Below, piece by piece: positions 1 through 12,226 of a stretch of 64,000 nt of DNA. Positions within the stretch are counted from its first letter, which is position 1. Every line of letters begins with the position of its first letter. The DNA lies in assembly GCA_028554755.1 (NCBI GenBank), contig JAPTOF010000019.1, positions 5,466,001 to 5,530,000 on the forward strand, read 5' to 3'. Made by a program: the position numbers and the translations under genes. Source of the stretch: Cordia subcordata. Its lineage: Eukaryota > Streptophyta > Magnoliopsida > Boraginales > Cordiaceae. Below the pieces are notes generated by a model, which saw only the letters and a list, made by a program, of their open reading frames with translations, was not told the DNA's origin and ran no database searches.

Positions 1-1
1 T

Positions 2-160
2 GGCCTTAATCAGCATATCCAGTGCAAGTTCTCATTCGCAAGAGTTCATTGGTGGACGAGACAGAAGGTCTTTGCTCACACTAAATCACGCATTCTCAAA
101 GATGGAAGTGCTGGGTCTGATGGAGTAAGAGTTTCTTGGTTGTTCAGTGGTGAAAGATAA
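2..160 (+). CDS. possible 3' end of an unidentified gene (partial)
   Basis: An open frame enters from the left edge of the window and runs 52 codons to a TAA. Its residues are mixed hydrophilic and aromatic (it includes FARVHWWTRQKVF and SDGVRVSWLFSGER) and look like ordinary coding sequence rather than low-complexity translation. I do not recognise the family. It would be the C-terminal end of a plus-strand gene converging on the WEB gene. A frame this short could be open by chance, so the call is tentative. Confidence 0.3.
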   Translation, partial: GLNQHIQCKFSFARVHWWTRQKVFAHTKSRILKDGSAGSDGVRVSWLFSGER

Positions 161-727
161 TGTAGAGTCTTTAGATTAACCATTTTCACTGAGTTGTTCA
201 TGCATATGAATATCTGCTCTCTAAATGAAGTCCGGTTAATTTGCTGAAGACATTCTGCTATCTTATGCGATAATTATGAACTGCTGCTCAATTAGAGAAA
301 GTAGAAAATAAAACAGGAGGAAATAAAACGTAAATGTGAACCTTTGAAGTTCAGGCATATATACGTAGCTAAAGCACCAACATCTAGCTCAAAGATGCCT
401 CAGTATCATACAGCTAGTTTTTGTAAGCATCCACCTTTGCTCAGATGGTTACAAGCAAATTATTGTTGGTCAAACTTTTAGTTTGACTGGTTACAAGAAT
501 ATTCAGAAGAGCCAGTTCTCACATGTATCCCTCACAGACACTTCAGTCACATTTTTCATGCTAACAGAACCAAACCTGGAATACAGGCATTTGATTAGCC
601 ACTGAAATGAAGTGAACCAATTAAAAGTGCAAATTACTCTGTCTATCAAAATGTCAGGAGGTTATATGACTTTTAAAATTTCAGGACGCTATATGACTTT
701 TGCTGCTTTCGTAATTCTTCACATGAC
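161..727. other. intergenic, between two convergent genes
   Basis: AT-rich sequence with no convincing gene. It should hold the 3' untranslated regions of the partial plus-strand gene on the left and of the minus-strand WEB gene on the right. Confidence 0.4.
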
Positions 728-2707
728 TTACAGGTTTCCTTCAACACTCTTGCCGCTTAAAAACTTGGCTAGATTTGGCATTACCTTCGTTCTCTTGATG
801 GAGAAAGAAGCTGATCTTGGTGTTTGCCTAGCTGCAGGAGACGCTGATATCCTGAACCTTGCTCGTCCTGTTGGTGTAAATCTTATTCCTGTCATGGATC
901 TTCTCGCCTGTCTGAGTTGAGGTTTGAAGTTTTCGTGTTCTGCAGTATTTTCAAACTTTCGCCTCCAATTCTCTAACTTGCGCTCGACCCTTCTCTTGGC
1001 AGAGAGTGATTGCTCTGTTTTACTGACCTCTTGCTTTTCTTCCGCTCTTAATTTTCTGTTTTCTCTGTGAGAAAACTCTATCTTCATCAAAATTTCCTTT
1101 TCACTTGCTTTTAGAGCTTCTGCCCAAGCCTGAGCAGCTGCAACTTTTTTATCTGCAATTTCTGCCGCCCGGACTGCACATCCTGTTAAGTACTCATATT
1201 CAAAGGTCGATATAGTTATTGTGGAGCTGCGCTGAGAAGCTAATGCTCTATTTTGCATTGTTTTCTGGGTAAGCATTTTCAAATTCTCGAGAGCGTTGGC
1301 TTCTGATGACTTGGCTGTTTTAAGCTCTTGGAGTGCAGCTTGGAACCTATCCTCCGCCAAGTCTATCTCAGACTCAGTTTTCTGAACTTCTGCTTTCATA
1401 ACTGTAGTATCCTCAAGGCTACTGTTCCTCTCTTTCTCAGATGCCTCAGCTTCTGATTTCAATTGTTCTAGAGTGGTGGATAAATTTGATACGATCGATT
1501 GAGTCCTTTGTTCAGCTGCAGAAGCAGCTTCCAGCTTGGCTTTTGCCCTTAAGAGCTTTGAATTGAGATTCTGGATGGTCAGATCTGTCTTTGCTTCTTT
1601 CCTGTTTAAACAAGCTCTTTCTTCCGTAATACCATTTAGCTCCTTCCTGACGATGTCCATGGAAGCCATCAGCTGGAAACCTTCTTTTTTTGTAGATTCT
1701 AGTTCTTTCTTTGCTGTCTCTAATTCTTTTGTTATTGACTTCAATGACAATGAAGACTCTGATTGTTCCCCTTGCTGCAAGTTCAACTCCAAATTTTCCA
1801 AGTTCTCATTTCTTCCAATCCTTCTATCCATTTTCCTCACTTCTCGTAGTTCACTTTCTAACACATTGGCATCAGATGTCATGACAGCCAGTCTTGTTTC
1901 GAGATCTCTTACATGTTCAATTTCTTGGATCATATTATTGATCTTGTTCCTGGTTTCTTCCAATTTAGCAGAGTATTCCTTTGCGGCTTCTTGCCGCTGA
2001 GCTTCAATGGCTTCACGTTCTTTAGCAGCCTCAAGCCGAGCCAACTCAACTAGCACATGCTCTTCACTAAGATTTTCAATCTCCTTCGTTAATGCTTCTA
2101 CTGAATTCGCACAAGCCTCTGCTTTACTCATGGAGGCTTCTCTTTCCTTCTCTGCTCTTCTTTTCTCCTCTAAAAGGGTGGCCAGATCCAGCTTGAGCCT
2201 ACTCAATTCTTGTTTTACATTCTCCAATTGTTTCATCATTTTCTTGTTCTGATAATCCTCTGCCATTCGCCAATCTCCTTCCTCTCTTTTTGTCTTCTTT
2301 ATCTTCTCCAGGTCTTCAACCTGTACTTTTGCTCTTGAATTCGATTCGTCAATCTTTTTCGTCAATTCTTTCACCGTCTTCTTTGCGTATGAGAGCTCAG
2401 ATTCTGCTTCGGATTTTACTGAATCCGCAAGTCTCTTGGTCTCGCTCAATAGCCAAGCGTTTTTCCTTGCCTGGTGAAGCTCTCCCGTTCTCGAAGATGG
2501 CATCTGCAACATTTCGATGCATCATGAAATTAGCACAAACTCTACATAGAGCTATGAAGATAACAAACCTTTCAATGATACCTCTGAAGAACTAGTCTGA
2601 GAATTCTTCGGTTGAAAATTCTCCTTAGGGATTCTCTCTCTGTAGAAATCAATGGCTGCTTTGACCGAACCAAACCTTTTTCTGTCATCTAACCCTCCTG
2701 CGTCCAT
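728..2707 (-). CDS. WEB-family coiled-coil protein (WEAK CHLOROPLAST MOVEMENT UNDER BLUE LIGHT-like)
   Basis: Two exons on the minus strand: 2707-2582 and 2503-728, joined in phase 0 by a 78-nt intron with an AG/GTATCA donor and a TTGCAG acceptor. The product is about 633 aa. The N-terminus carries the family signature RFGSVKAAIDFYRERI, followed after the splice by RTGELHQARKNAWLL, a combination typical of plant WEB/PMI2 proteins (DUF827). The middle 500 residues are an almost continuous Glu/Lys/Leu heptad coiled coil. The C-terminus is basic and Ser-rich. Family members act in the cytoplasm in blue-light chloroplast positioning through actin filaments; which paralogue this is cannot be told. 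The in-frame leader upstream of 2707 has no ATG before a stop, so the Met before DAGGLDDRKRF is the start. The TAA overlaps a donor-like CTGTAAGT, so a short extra 3' exon is conceivable. Confidence 0.85.
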
Positions 2708-2984
2708 GTCGAGCTGCTCCAAACTCGCATTGGAAGAAACCACTTCCAGCAATTCTCCTGATCATGCACAAGGAAAGGCCACAGTAGAAAACTGTTTATC
2801 TACCAAAAAATCGTACAGGAAAGGGAAAGAGAAGGGGGTTGGTTTAATAGGTGTTTTATCTGCTCCTGTTGAGTAAGCACACAGATGCATACCTGTTACT
2901 GTTGATGGAAATAGCATCTAGTTATGGTGTAAGCTAGAATTGGAGATGTGAGATGCCTTAGCTTCTGTTGGTTCAAATGGAAAG

Positions 2985-4101
2985 TCATGACACAAAACAA
3001 AGATAACACACAACTGCAAGAAGATAGCTCCCTGTTTGATTGGTTGTAAATGGAAGCACTTCTAGCCCTGTGATTACTCTGCTCTGTGACCCATCAAACT
3101 GAAATCCTTTTTGGGCTTCACTATTCATATTACATTCAATTTGATGCAAATAATGAAAAACTAGACTTAAAATAAGAGAATGACTTGCATGGAAATTAGA
3201 CCCATTGGTAGGAGGACTCTGAAGATGAAGACATATTTTGTCGCCAGGACATAAAACAAACTGCATTCAAAACTTTGGGTGGCACTACAGGGACAATGTT
3301 TCAGAGGCTTCGAAGGCGCATGTTTTGCCACGATGTTGGATCCTAAACCATTCACCACACAAGTAACTTTCATACTGCCTGGATGTTATAGCAATTAGCA
3401 CATGCGGCGCAGCTCATCCCACATCAGTAGGAACAAATTGGACACAAATTAGCTTGCAAAAGATTACGTAAAGTAGATGGAATACTAAATATGCATTCAA
3501 TTGATGGTTAACGAGTAACTTTCTTTCAAAGATACTCAACAATAGGAGTTGAAGTCAAATACAATTCATAGCCTGAGTTTGATTACCTGTTGGTGATTGG
3601 ACTCTGTCAATTGTTTCGGTGATTGTGTTCACTCAATGATAGGCAACATGCACAGTCCAAAATTGGACTAAATTGCTGATTTTATAACGAGTAACTAGAT
3701 TATTAACTCATTCATGGACAATATGAGCAGCTCAAAATTAAGGCTGAACTGCTTAGAGTGTGTGTCACCAAATGAACGTGTAAAATGGATGCCTTTGAAT
3801 AAATTAAAAAAAAACTCAATATTAAAAATTTTGAATTTCGCCTTAAAACCAAATTGATAAAAGAAGTAACAGGGTAAATTGCTACGACAACTTTTCTTTT
3901 CTTTTTCCTTTTCTCTTTACAGAAAGTACAAAGAAAGCCCCGTGGGAGCGGTTGACCATTGACATCGCAGAGTCCGTGCAAACTCCCAATCACATGCGCC
4001 GTCATTAGAAGTCCCTTACAACGATTCAGAGTCCAGACTTTAAGCCTCATCGCATCCTTGTCAAATGCCTATGCAATCTCATGAACCTTGATACCACCGC
4101 T
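2985..4101 (+). repeat. duplicated copy of the RELCH upstream region (copy 1, left part)
   Basis: This stretch is clearly similar, in the same orientation, to 13493-14714, which lies just upstream of the intact RELCH-like gene. Similarity stops at about 4101, shortly before where the TATA box and first exon would be. It lacks the 116-bp MITE found in the other copy and keeps the empty target CTTTG at 3273-3277. On the minus strand, about 40 codons (containing GFQFDGSQSRVITGLEVLPF) stay open in both copies. Confidence 0.85.
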
Positions 4102-4385
4102 AACTAGGATTGTGCATTGGAGATTATCCGATCTAAAATAAACAATTACTGTTTCCCTAAAATAATTTTGGAGAAAAAATTTTCACCAATTTTTGCATAA
4201 TTCCCCAATGGAGAATATAATTTGGATAATGGAAAAATTGGACAAAACTCCTTGGGAAATAGAGATCTCTAATTTAAAAAATACATTAAAGGTAAACATA
4301 TACTAAAAATACACATACTTGCAAAAATAAATTATTTATATTTTCTCTGAAATTTTTTTTTTCATGATTCAATAGTCATATAAAA

Positions 4386-4540
4386 AATCCGAGCTCCAGT
4401 GCCCAGGGATACTAAGGGCAGTTTATAGGCCCTCGGGACCAATGATGCAGCCTGGACCCAGGCCCCCGGCACTCGGGACCCAGCTATTGGCCCCCGACCC
4501 CCTGCACCTTGAGACCCGACTTAGAACTCGAGAAGGGGTA
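4386..4540. other. GC-rich island of unknown origin
   Basis: About 150 bp of strongly GC-rich sequence with repeated CTCGGGACC-like and GGCCCCC-like words, inside AT-rich DNA. It lies immediately 3' (in minus-strand sense) of the last recognisable pectin acetylesterase exon. No open frame resembles the missing esterase exons. It may belong to the end of a mobile element. Confidence 0.4.
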
Positions 4541-6325
4541 ACATTATCAGTTATCTGCCAAAAGCAATCTAAAATATCAAGAAATGAAAAGATTAGCAAG
4601 AAGTTAAAGGAGCAATAAATTTCTCAAGATACCTGGATTTTCTGTAGCCTTATTGCTCAAAATGCCAGTAAAAGCAGTTTCCATATATTTTGATGATCCT
4701 GTAGCACGCCATGTGCGGGAGAAACATTTTTCAATGTTTTCACACCATGCTCCAGCCTGCACAAGTTGTTCAAAATTAGCTTTTTGGTGATAGCTCAAAA
4801 TTTGCCACATGGAAGCCATTACCCCAATAGTATTAGAAAGTACATAAACATTTCCATTATCAACAAGTCTCTAAACTAACAGAAATATAGCATCAGAAAA
4901 CTTGTTTTATTCAAGTCAACCTTTTCCTATCAGTTGACAGTTCTGATAACTTGAATCTCTTTTTGGCAGTATAACTTTTCTCTCGAGGACTCCAGTATGA
5001 TAATCAAGTCTATGGTAAACAAGATTGATGTGAGACCAAGAAAAGTATTAAATTATAGAAGTAATATTAATACAAAAGTTTCACTTCATCCTGTTAATAG
5101 ACAAAAGATTAAGTAAATTAAAACTCGCATCGGAATTGGAAGACTGTATGGATTAATTAGCGGAGATCATTTCTTGGTCCACTTAACTGAAGGAAAGGTC
5201 ATATATCTGATCACATCAGTTAAATTGCTTGCATCCATTCAAGAATAAGAACACATGTTTGTCCATTAGCCTATGCTTGGCTTACTCATCATGACCATAA
5301 TTGAAAACACATTTTTGCAAGAGCCAACATATAAAATTATAAAATAGTTAATGGTCATCAGTTTTGATTCTTATTATCAAAAATGGGAAGTGTCATCTGC
5401 AAATAAATACATTTTATCCAGCAAGAGAACAGATTATTCAAAGCTATACAAAAATCAGTCACTAGATATTCTTTTTTCTTTCTAGTAACTGTGGGAGCAC
5501 ACATGAGATATGCTCAATTTTAAATTGCCTAAGAAGAGAGTACAGCCAACAAAAGAAAAATACAACATAAGGCCATGATCATTTTTTAGGTGCATGTTTG
5601 TAGAGTTGCAATGACAGCCAGGACAAAGGAAGAAGCACTAATCAAAATGGACTTTTGCAAGAAAATAAACTATGCCCAAGAGCTTCAATAATACTAATTT
5701 GAGATGGGATTATTTATAATGCTGTCAACAAACATCCAAAAGAATGAGCCAACTGTTTGTCCCCGAACCATACCCACGATGTATGTGGTAACCAGCTGGT
5801 GTTCCATCCAAGCACACTGTAAAGAACAATGTTATGCTCATAGTAATCTAAATCGAAAAGAAACTTGTCCAGACACATCAAAATTTGCAGCGGTAATCAT
5901 ACACTTTATAAACACTTTTGAGGAACAATTTACCATGTGAACAAGATAACAGTAATGGAAAGATTATAGATCCTCACAGTACTGCAGTAGTGATGATTAA
6001 GGCAGCATATAATCATATTGATTCTAAGAGATAGTATGTATGTGTATGTGAGAGAGAGAGAGAGAGAGCGGAAGGGTATTAGAAATACCATTAACGTAAA
6101 AAAGAGAGAGCTGGAAAACTCAACCCACTGCTATCATTCAAAAGAACAAGAATCCGCCGGGTGGAGAAATGAAAATTTTGAAAGTTCATCTATATATCAT
6201 ATTGTATCTAGTCCAAGCTAATCACTATTTAGCAGCAAAAATCACTAGCGAATCATAACAGATCCAAAATAGCATACAAATCAGAGATAATGACCAAAAC
6301 TAGTCGTTTTTTTTTTTGGCAAATT

Positions 6326-6496
6326 TTATACCAAAATAGCCAACTTTTGAAAGAAAGGAGGAAAATAACCACCTAAATTAATATTGTGTCTTGAAATTAT
6401 GATTTCAATGTTAACCATATCTGGGTGGCATTGGCTGATTTGGAAGTTTAGTGCCACATGAAAATTGTGTCTGGAAGACAATTTCTGAAAACATGT
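6326..6496 (+). repeat. direct repeat, left copy
   Basis: About 170 bp closely related to 7021-7196, sharing AAATAGCCAACTTTTGAAAG, AACCATATCTGGGTGGC and GGAAGTTTAGTGCCAC. The two copies flank a LINE fragment. Probably part of a mobile element I cannot name. Confidence 0.65.
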
Positions 6497-6504
6497 GATG
6501 TTAT

Positions 6505-6720
6505 TCTTGAATGGAACATCTACCCAGTCGCCCCCCGGACTACGTAACCGTAACAGCTTGTTTCGACATCGGCGTTGATTAGTAATAGCATGGAAAAATC
6601 TAGTATCCTTATCACCACTTTGTAACCATCGAACTCGCAACCGTGCAGCCCAATTCATTTCCTCTCGTCTCCAAATCTGATCAATTTCTCTTATAGTAAC
6701 TGTGATTGTCGCCTGCCAAG
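6505..6720 (-). mobile_element. LINE (non-LTR) reverse transcriptase ORF fragment
   Basis: The minus-strand frame reads RLRVRWLQSGDKDTRFFHAI followed by TNQRRCRNKLLRLRSPGGDW. This is the conserved stretch just upstream of the reverse transcriptase core in plant LINEs (pattern: W, G-D-x-N/D-T-x-F-F-H, N-x-R-R-R-x-N-x-I/L). Only about 70 residues remain; the RT catalytic block and ORF1 are absent. A degenerate remnant. Confidence 0.6.
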
Positions 6721-7020
6721 CTAACAGAAGACACCCAGAAGAGTTTTATGGTCCTGAAACAGAGAAATTGCGGGAGTCTAACCTCCTTATCAACCTCCAA
6801 ATTTTCGGATATTTCATTTTTTTGTTTCAACAAGTCCAAAAATTGAAGGCTTAGTTCGGGACAACAACCTCCTTAAATATCGAACTGTAGGGAGCCGATA
6901 ATTTTCATTGGTCTCGAAGAACCCCTTCTGCAGTGTAATACTATCATGCTGGAGGCTTAACAGAAAGGAACTGAATAGATAGATATGTTCACCAATCCAA
7001 CAAAATGGACATTGTATCTT

Positions 7021-7196
7021 ACAACAACAAAATAGCCAACTTTTGAAAGTAATGAGAAAAAATAACCACTTCCAACTAAAAGATTGTATCTTGAAATTGC
7101 GATTTCAATGCTAACCATATCTGGGTGGCGTTGGCTGATGTGGAAGTTTAGTGCCACGTCAAAATCGTGTCTCCAAGATCCCATTTCTGAACACGT
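7021..7196 (+). repeat. direct repeat, right copy
   Basis: Second copy of the 6326-6496 repeat. The sequence between the two copies (LINE fragment plus about 300 bp) is not itself repeated. Confidence 0.65.
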
Positions 7197-8125
7197 GTCT
7201 TCAAGACACCATGTCAATCTAATGCAACAAAAAAACAAAAACACACAACGGCGGCTTTTCTTTTAACAATCACCACGAGAGTTTTTACTGAATGAAGAGA
7301 GCTTACTTCAAGGTCTGTGTCTACGTCAGTGTCTTCTTTAAAGGAAAATTTCAAAGCTTCAAAGAAAATTGCAGTGGCTTGAGAAAGCAAAAAAAAGATG
7401 CAGACCTGCAGTGGTTTGGCTGAAGAAGTCGTGGATTGAGAGAAAGGAAAAAAGAAAAAGAAAAAGAGAAGTTGCCGACTTGAGGTGGCTTGGCTGGAGA
7501 GAAGACAACGTGACTTCAAGTCACGAATCCAACGTGGCCATTCCAGCCACATCAGCCTCTCCGATTTTTGGTGAAATCGTGTCTTCATTTTGCTAAGATG
7601 GAAACTTTCTTTGTTTTAGTATAAAATTGAAAAAATAATGGTTATTTAACTGATAACATCTACAAATCAAAGCATTAAGATCCAAAATAGCAAGTGACAT
7701 ACCATATATCATATGTATCTAGTCCAAGATAATCACTACTTAGCAGTTAGCAGCAAATCATCAGCGAATCACAAAAGGTCCAGAATAGCATACAAATCAA
7801 ACATCAAGACCGAAAACAGCAGATGAAATTGGAAAACAAGAAACACTTGAAGAAAATAACTAATAACATGCAAAGAGAAAAAGAGTCAAAACGCACCAGC
7901 GAGTTTCTCAGCGGCTCCTTCAATTAAAGTAAGCCCCACCATGAGCTGAGTCGCGTTTTTAGCAGCAGCTGCAGCATAAGGCAGAGTTCGTATTGTTGAA
8001 ACAGAGGATGGTGGCTTTGAGAGGGGGCATGTTGTCGGAGGAGGAGGAGCTCCCTGGTTGCGCCGAGAGGGTGGTGGAGTATGCTGCTGCTGAACGTTAA
8101 TGGCTTGGTTGATGGTGGTGATCAT

Positions 8126-10604
8126 GAACGATAAGGGGTGGGGTTCTTATAGATTTAACGTTGCCCAATATATTAATTTCGTGTTTTTCTTCCATGTGCG
8201 ATGCTGGCATAGATATTACAACATTAACGACGATGACGACGACGACGACGACGACGACATGAGAGGCTATTAGCATTTTCAGTCACCATGGCATTCTATC
8301 ATTCAGTGGATCTAACTCTATTAGATAAGCCGTTTAGTTTTCAACTTCTTAAAGCTGTGCCACCAAGTTAAGTAAAGATCAATTGAGTACCACAAAAAGT
8401 ACGTTAATTGGCCTGTATGGAATCGATCCACGTGGGAGATATCAAATTCATTAGATACATCCTCTTTAGTAGTTTACGTTTCCAAATCAAACACTTATCT
8501 GATATTGTGTTAAAAACTTCTAATTTCTTTTATATGTGTATTTACCACCTCCTAAACTGTTCATGGCTCTCTTTGATTCTTTGCTTATGATGAAAATTTG
8601 AATTGGCTTCCTAGCATATGGAACACTGTATGAGTTCCAAAGTGCTTATGTTTTAGTTTAGACTAACGATACAGAACTTTATCTACGTATTTAAAAGATT
8701 ATTAATTAAGACACGAGTTAACTCAAATATCTCGATTGCATGTGGAGTGACTCGACCATTTCAGATCCGATAACTCTTGGTCAATCTTTTGTTGCAGGCA
8801 GACGAGTAGAAGCAAATATTTGTCCTCTATGATTTCAAGATTTCCATGCGATGCTGAGGTTAGCCACTCCCCGGGGGCTGTCTATGCGGGGCGCCAAGAC
8901 TATCTCATTATGAAAGGAATTGTAAAAAACTAAAAAAAAAAAAAAAAGAACAACTTAAATGATGAATTTATGCGTTACCTCTTCCAAGTACTAATCATTA
9001 TATATCAATTGATAATCAAAAAGCATGAACCTACTCTAGCCATTGGTTTGACAGTACATGTGCATGCACGAACCTACTCTACTTTTTTTAATATGAGAAA
9101 GCAAATAATGAGTTGTTCAATAGAAAATAATTTTAAGTGTAAAAAGATATAATTCTTGTGTCTTTAGACAAACGGTGAGATTGTCTATTAGCCAGTGCTA
9201 TGAGTTTAGATAATAACTCAATTTATTCATTTTAGACTAATATATTTGAAAACAAAGATGATTATTTTTACGTTTCACCAATTTTTACTGGTGGTTTTGA
9301 AATTTTGGATAACATAAGCTAGTATCTAAGTGAAAATGATTTCCTTAGGGCTTAAGTTGCTAGTGACGGGTAAATCATGAATAGTAAGACTTCATTCAAA
9401 AGGAATTAGAGATCATTATGTTAAAGGCAAGCATTTGAGATAAGTTGATAGGTGTTGCTTTCAGAGATATGGGAGACAATTAGCATTCCACATGGTTAGT
9501 CTGCTTAATTGTTTTGTTTGCTTAATTACATTTAATAGCTTTAACATTGCCTAGCGCGCATGCATGAACATTGCAGGAGTCGTTTCACACTTTCTGTTCC
9601 ATCATACCATACTCCACTGAAGCTTCCAACGTACCATTGAAACATTACAGCTGTATTTCATTATCTTTTTACTTTTCTATGCAGTTTTAGCATTGAAGTA
9701 ATAATGCAGTGATGCTGAGCTTAGCTCTGAATGCATACAAGAAGCTTCCTCTGTTGAGTTTTTCAATATTGAAGCCCCAAAAGAGGGGGGGGGGGGGTGG
9801 AAAACATCTTTTTGTTTTTTAGGGCTACAATTTTGAAATACAAGAAAGATCAAATCTTTACGTTTAGGGCTTAGCTTCTGAACCTGGATCAAAGTTGCAA
9901 AAATAGGTTGTTTTCTTTATTTTACTTTGAGACTTCAACTGGAAATATCTAAAACTAATATTTTAGAGGAACCAAGTAAAATTGTGCTCGATTGAAAAAA
10001 TCTGAAGAAGGCTAACTGAAACATCTAAGCAATCTCTCTTTGCCCATTAAACTCTCAAGTATGAATTTACTGATTTTAGTAGAAAAAGAATAAACTTAAA
10101 GGACGAAAGATTGGCCTGCTTTGTTTTGTTTTGCATCCACATTATTCCTCCCACCTAAAAATTAAAGGGTCAAATGTGTGACATATGACTTGGCTCATTA
10201 ATAGATATACAGATTTTAAGAGATCATTCTTTTGTTTTTCTGAATAAAATTTTCTTAATCATTGTAACCGCAAATTACATCTTAATACAACAAAAAGTAA
10301 AGAGAAGATATAACTTAAGAAGATCTTTTACCAGGATTTTGTGATGGGTTATTGGTCAAAATGCCTAAAAATTTGAACTTGCAGTTCCGCGTACTTTGCT
10401 GAACCTAAATGTGTTGTCTTTCACAAAGAATACTTCTCTAATGTAGGATACCACCCTCCACCTTATTTAAGCAACAAACGATGGATACCATTAAAAGAAG
10501 CAAAAAAGACCCATTTTTTGTTTGCTTCCTTTCCGTAACATTATCTTCAAATTAAATGTTTACTGTGCCAAGTGTATCCACCAAGAAAATAACTACAAAT
10601 AATT
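8126..10604. other. intergenic DNA upstream of the PAE fragment
   Basis: No supportable gene. It holds the presumptive PAE promoter side (8126-8300), a short GAC/ACG microsatellite at about 8228-8260, an A-run at about 8930-8950 and a G-run at about 9786-9797. Homology to the intact RELCH intron 1 begins at about 10605, so everything from 4102 to 10604 is extra sequence in the broken copy. Confidence 0.5.
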
Positions 10605-11168
10605 TTCATGGAATGTCTGTTTGTAGGAGAAGTTGAACATCAAGTCAATAGAAAGCGCAATTTCAAGTTTATTTGTATTTTTATTGCTATTTGAATGGGC
10701 TTATGTAATTGCGCTTTCAAGTTTATTTGTATTTTTATTGGTACATGAATGGACTTATGTAATTTTCTCACTATTAACAAGTACTGCTAGATATGCTTGA
10801 TTCTCACTTATTATGTGAAACGGTGTATATTTACTCCAAGTAGGATTAGTAGCCGTTAGTTAGTGCATAGTGCTGACTGTGGTGCTAAGTGTAAACCTTA
10901 ATCTTTTGAGTGCAAATGCAGTTGCCATCTGATTTGCACTTCATCATTTACTGAAACTGAGCTTCATTGCTTCTGACTTTCCTTACTTCTCCACTATCTC
11001 TTGCTAAATCTTGAAGGTCTACTTATCGCTAGCCGAATTTGGTGTTGTTGTGTTATGTCTGAGATGGTAGAGGGCACTCCTTTTAGTTTCAGTTTACCTT
11101 GAAAATCTGAATTTTCCTGCTGCTCTATATTGTCCTACGACTAATAGGCCATTTCTTGACTTGCATAT

Positions 11169-11492
11169 TGTTAGAAAATTAGGACGTATAACATACTCAC
11201 GCAATGGAATTAAAGCACAAGTAACGAGAAAAAAATATGCACAATTAAACGTGGTTCGACTCTCTACCTACGTCCACGAAAACCTCCACTAGATAAAAAA
11301 GAGTACAAACTCAATAGGACTTTTTACACAATCCAAAAAATCTAAACCCTCCCTCATGGTGTTCTTACAATGGCTCTCTCTCTCAACCTAGACTTATTGC
11401 AAGACACGTACCTTATAACTAATACAAGAGTTCTATTTATAAAGGAGACTTTCTTGTCCTCTAAGACAAGGGTTTCTTATTCTATTAATCCA
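11169..11492 (+). mobile_element. solo LTR (Copia-like), 324 bp
   Basis: Present in copy 1 only. It starts TGTTAGAAAATT and ends ATTAATCCA, i.e. TG...CA. It contains ACGTGGTTCG and CCTACGTCCACG, words also found in the LTRs of the Copia element at 26.9-32.5 kb, so it is a relative of that type though clearly another family. There is no target duplication: its left and right flanks correspond to positions about 16003 and 16860 of the intact copy, so about 856 bp of gene sequence is missing where the LTR sits. Its orientation is uncertain. Confidence 0.65.
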
Positions 11493-12226
11493 TTTTTGGA
11501 GGAGGTATCCTAAATATAGGTGGCTTGACTTTTTCCTTAATTTCTATTCCTGTGGTGTATAATCCTTATTCACTGAGTCTTATAGTTAAGTTCATGTTAC
11601 TGCATATAGAGATCAATTCATAGATGATTGGATTTTGTTCAGGGGAAGTGATAATGTTGGAAATCACCTAGTCCATGTTTCTTCATTGGTTGACATGCTT
11701 AAATACAAAATCTTTGATCAGTGTACTAGGATATGGAAAGTTTAATCTAAACACTAAGAAATGAATATGAGCTTTGATCCTAGTGATTTTTTATTTTAGT
11801 GCATAGTGTTCTATACTGTGTTAACCGATTTGGTGAATGCTTCTGATTGCCTGTAGAAACATTATAAAAGAGGAAGATCTTCACAAGTTGTCATACACAA
11901 ATGATTTGTCTTCACAAACTATTTTGGGTTTTTTGGAAAAGCAGGACTGCCTAAGCATTTGAATACCAATACCTTAATTGTCAACCTTTTTCTCATTGTC
12001 TACGTCTGGTGTGATTAGTTGAACATCTATTAAATTTTATTTTTGTATTTTTGTTGGTGCATATGGCAAAGCCCTTCTTTAACGGCTTAAGGATATCTTC
12101 CATTGATTTTGTACAAAAGTTCTTCATATCTCTATTGTGTTTGAATGTCTTATTATGTGTTGATTGCTCAGGCATATATAAGTACACATTCCAAAAGTTT
12201 GATGGTGTTCATTATACCTATGCCAG

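Larger units (their letters stand above)
4633..8125 (-). pseudogene. pectin acetylesterase, 5' fragment (exons 1-3 only)
   Basis: Three minus-strand exons splice cleanly: 8125-7897, 5816-5734 and 4756-4633. Joined, they read ...[54 protein letters not shown]... ending TAFTGILSNKATENP. This is the N-terminal third of plant pectin acetylesterases (PAE, CE13), enzymes that deacetylate cell-wall pectin. The third exon ends in a usable donor (CCAG/GTATCT), but no sequence resembling the next PAE exons (the NWNRVKVRYCDGSS region, then the GCSAGG nucleophile, Asp and His) is visible before the WEB gene. Exon 1 is also odd: 60 residues rich in Pro, Gln and Ala replace the usual hydrophobic signal peptide. 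The reading frames and splice sites are intact, so the truncation may be recent. Either it is a captured gene fragment or it is a gene beheaded by rearrangement. No active enzyme can come from it. Confidence 0.8.

Noticed and set aside
1536..2252. Ser/Phe-rich open frames on the plus strand
   Set aside because: Shadows of the WEB coiled-coil exon on the opposite strand.
7369..7596. 75-aa Lys/Arg-rich frame
   Set aside because: Purine-rich low-complexity stretch beside the direct repeat; no homology recognised.
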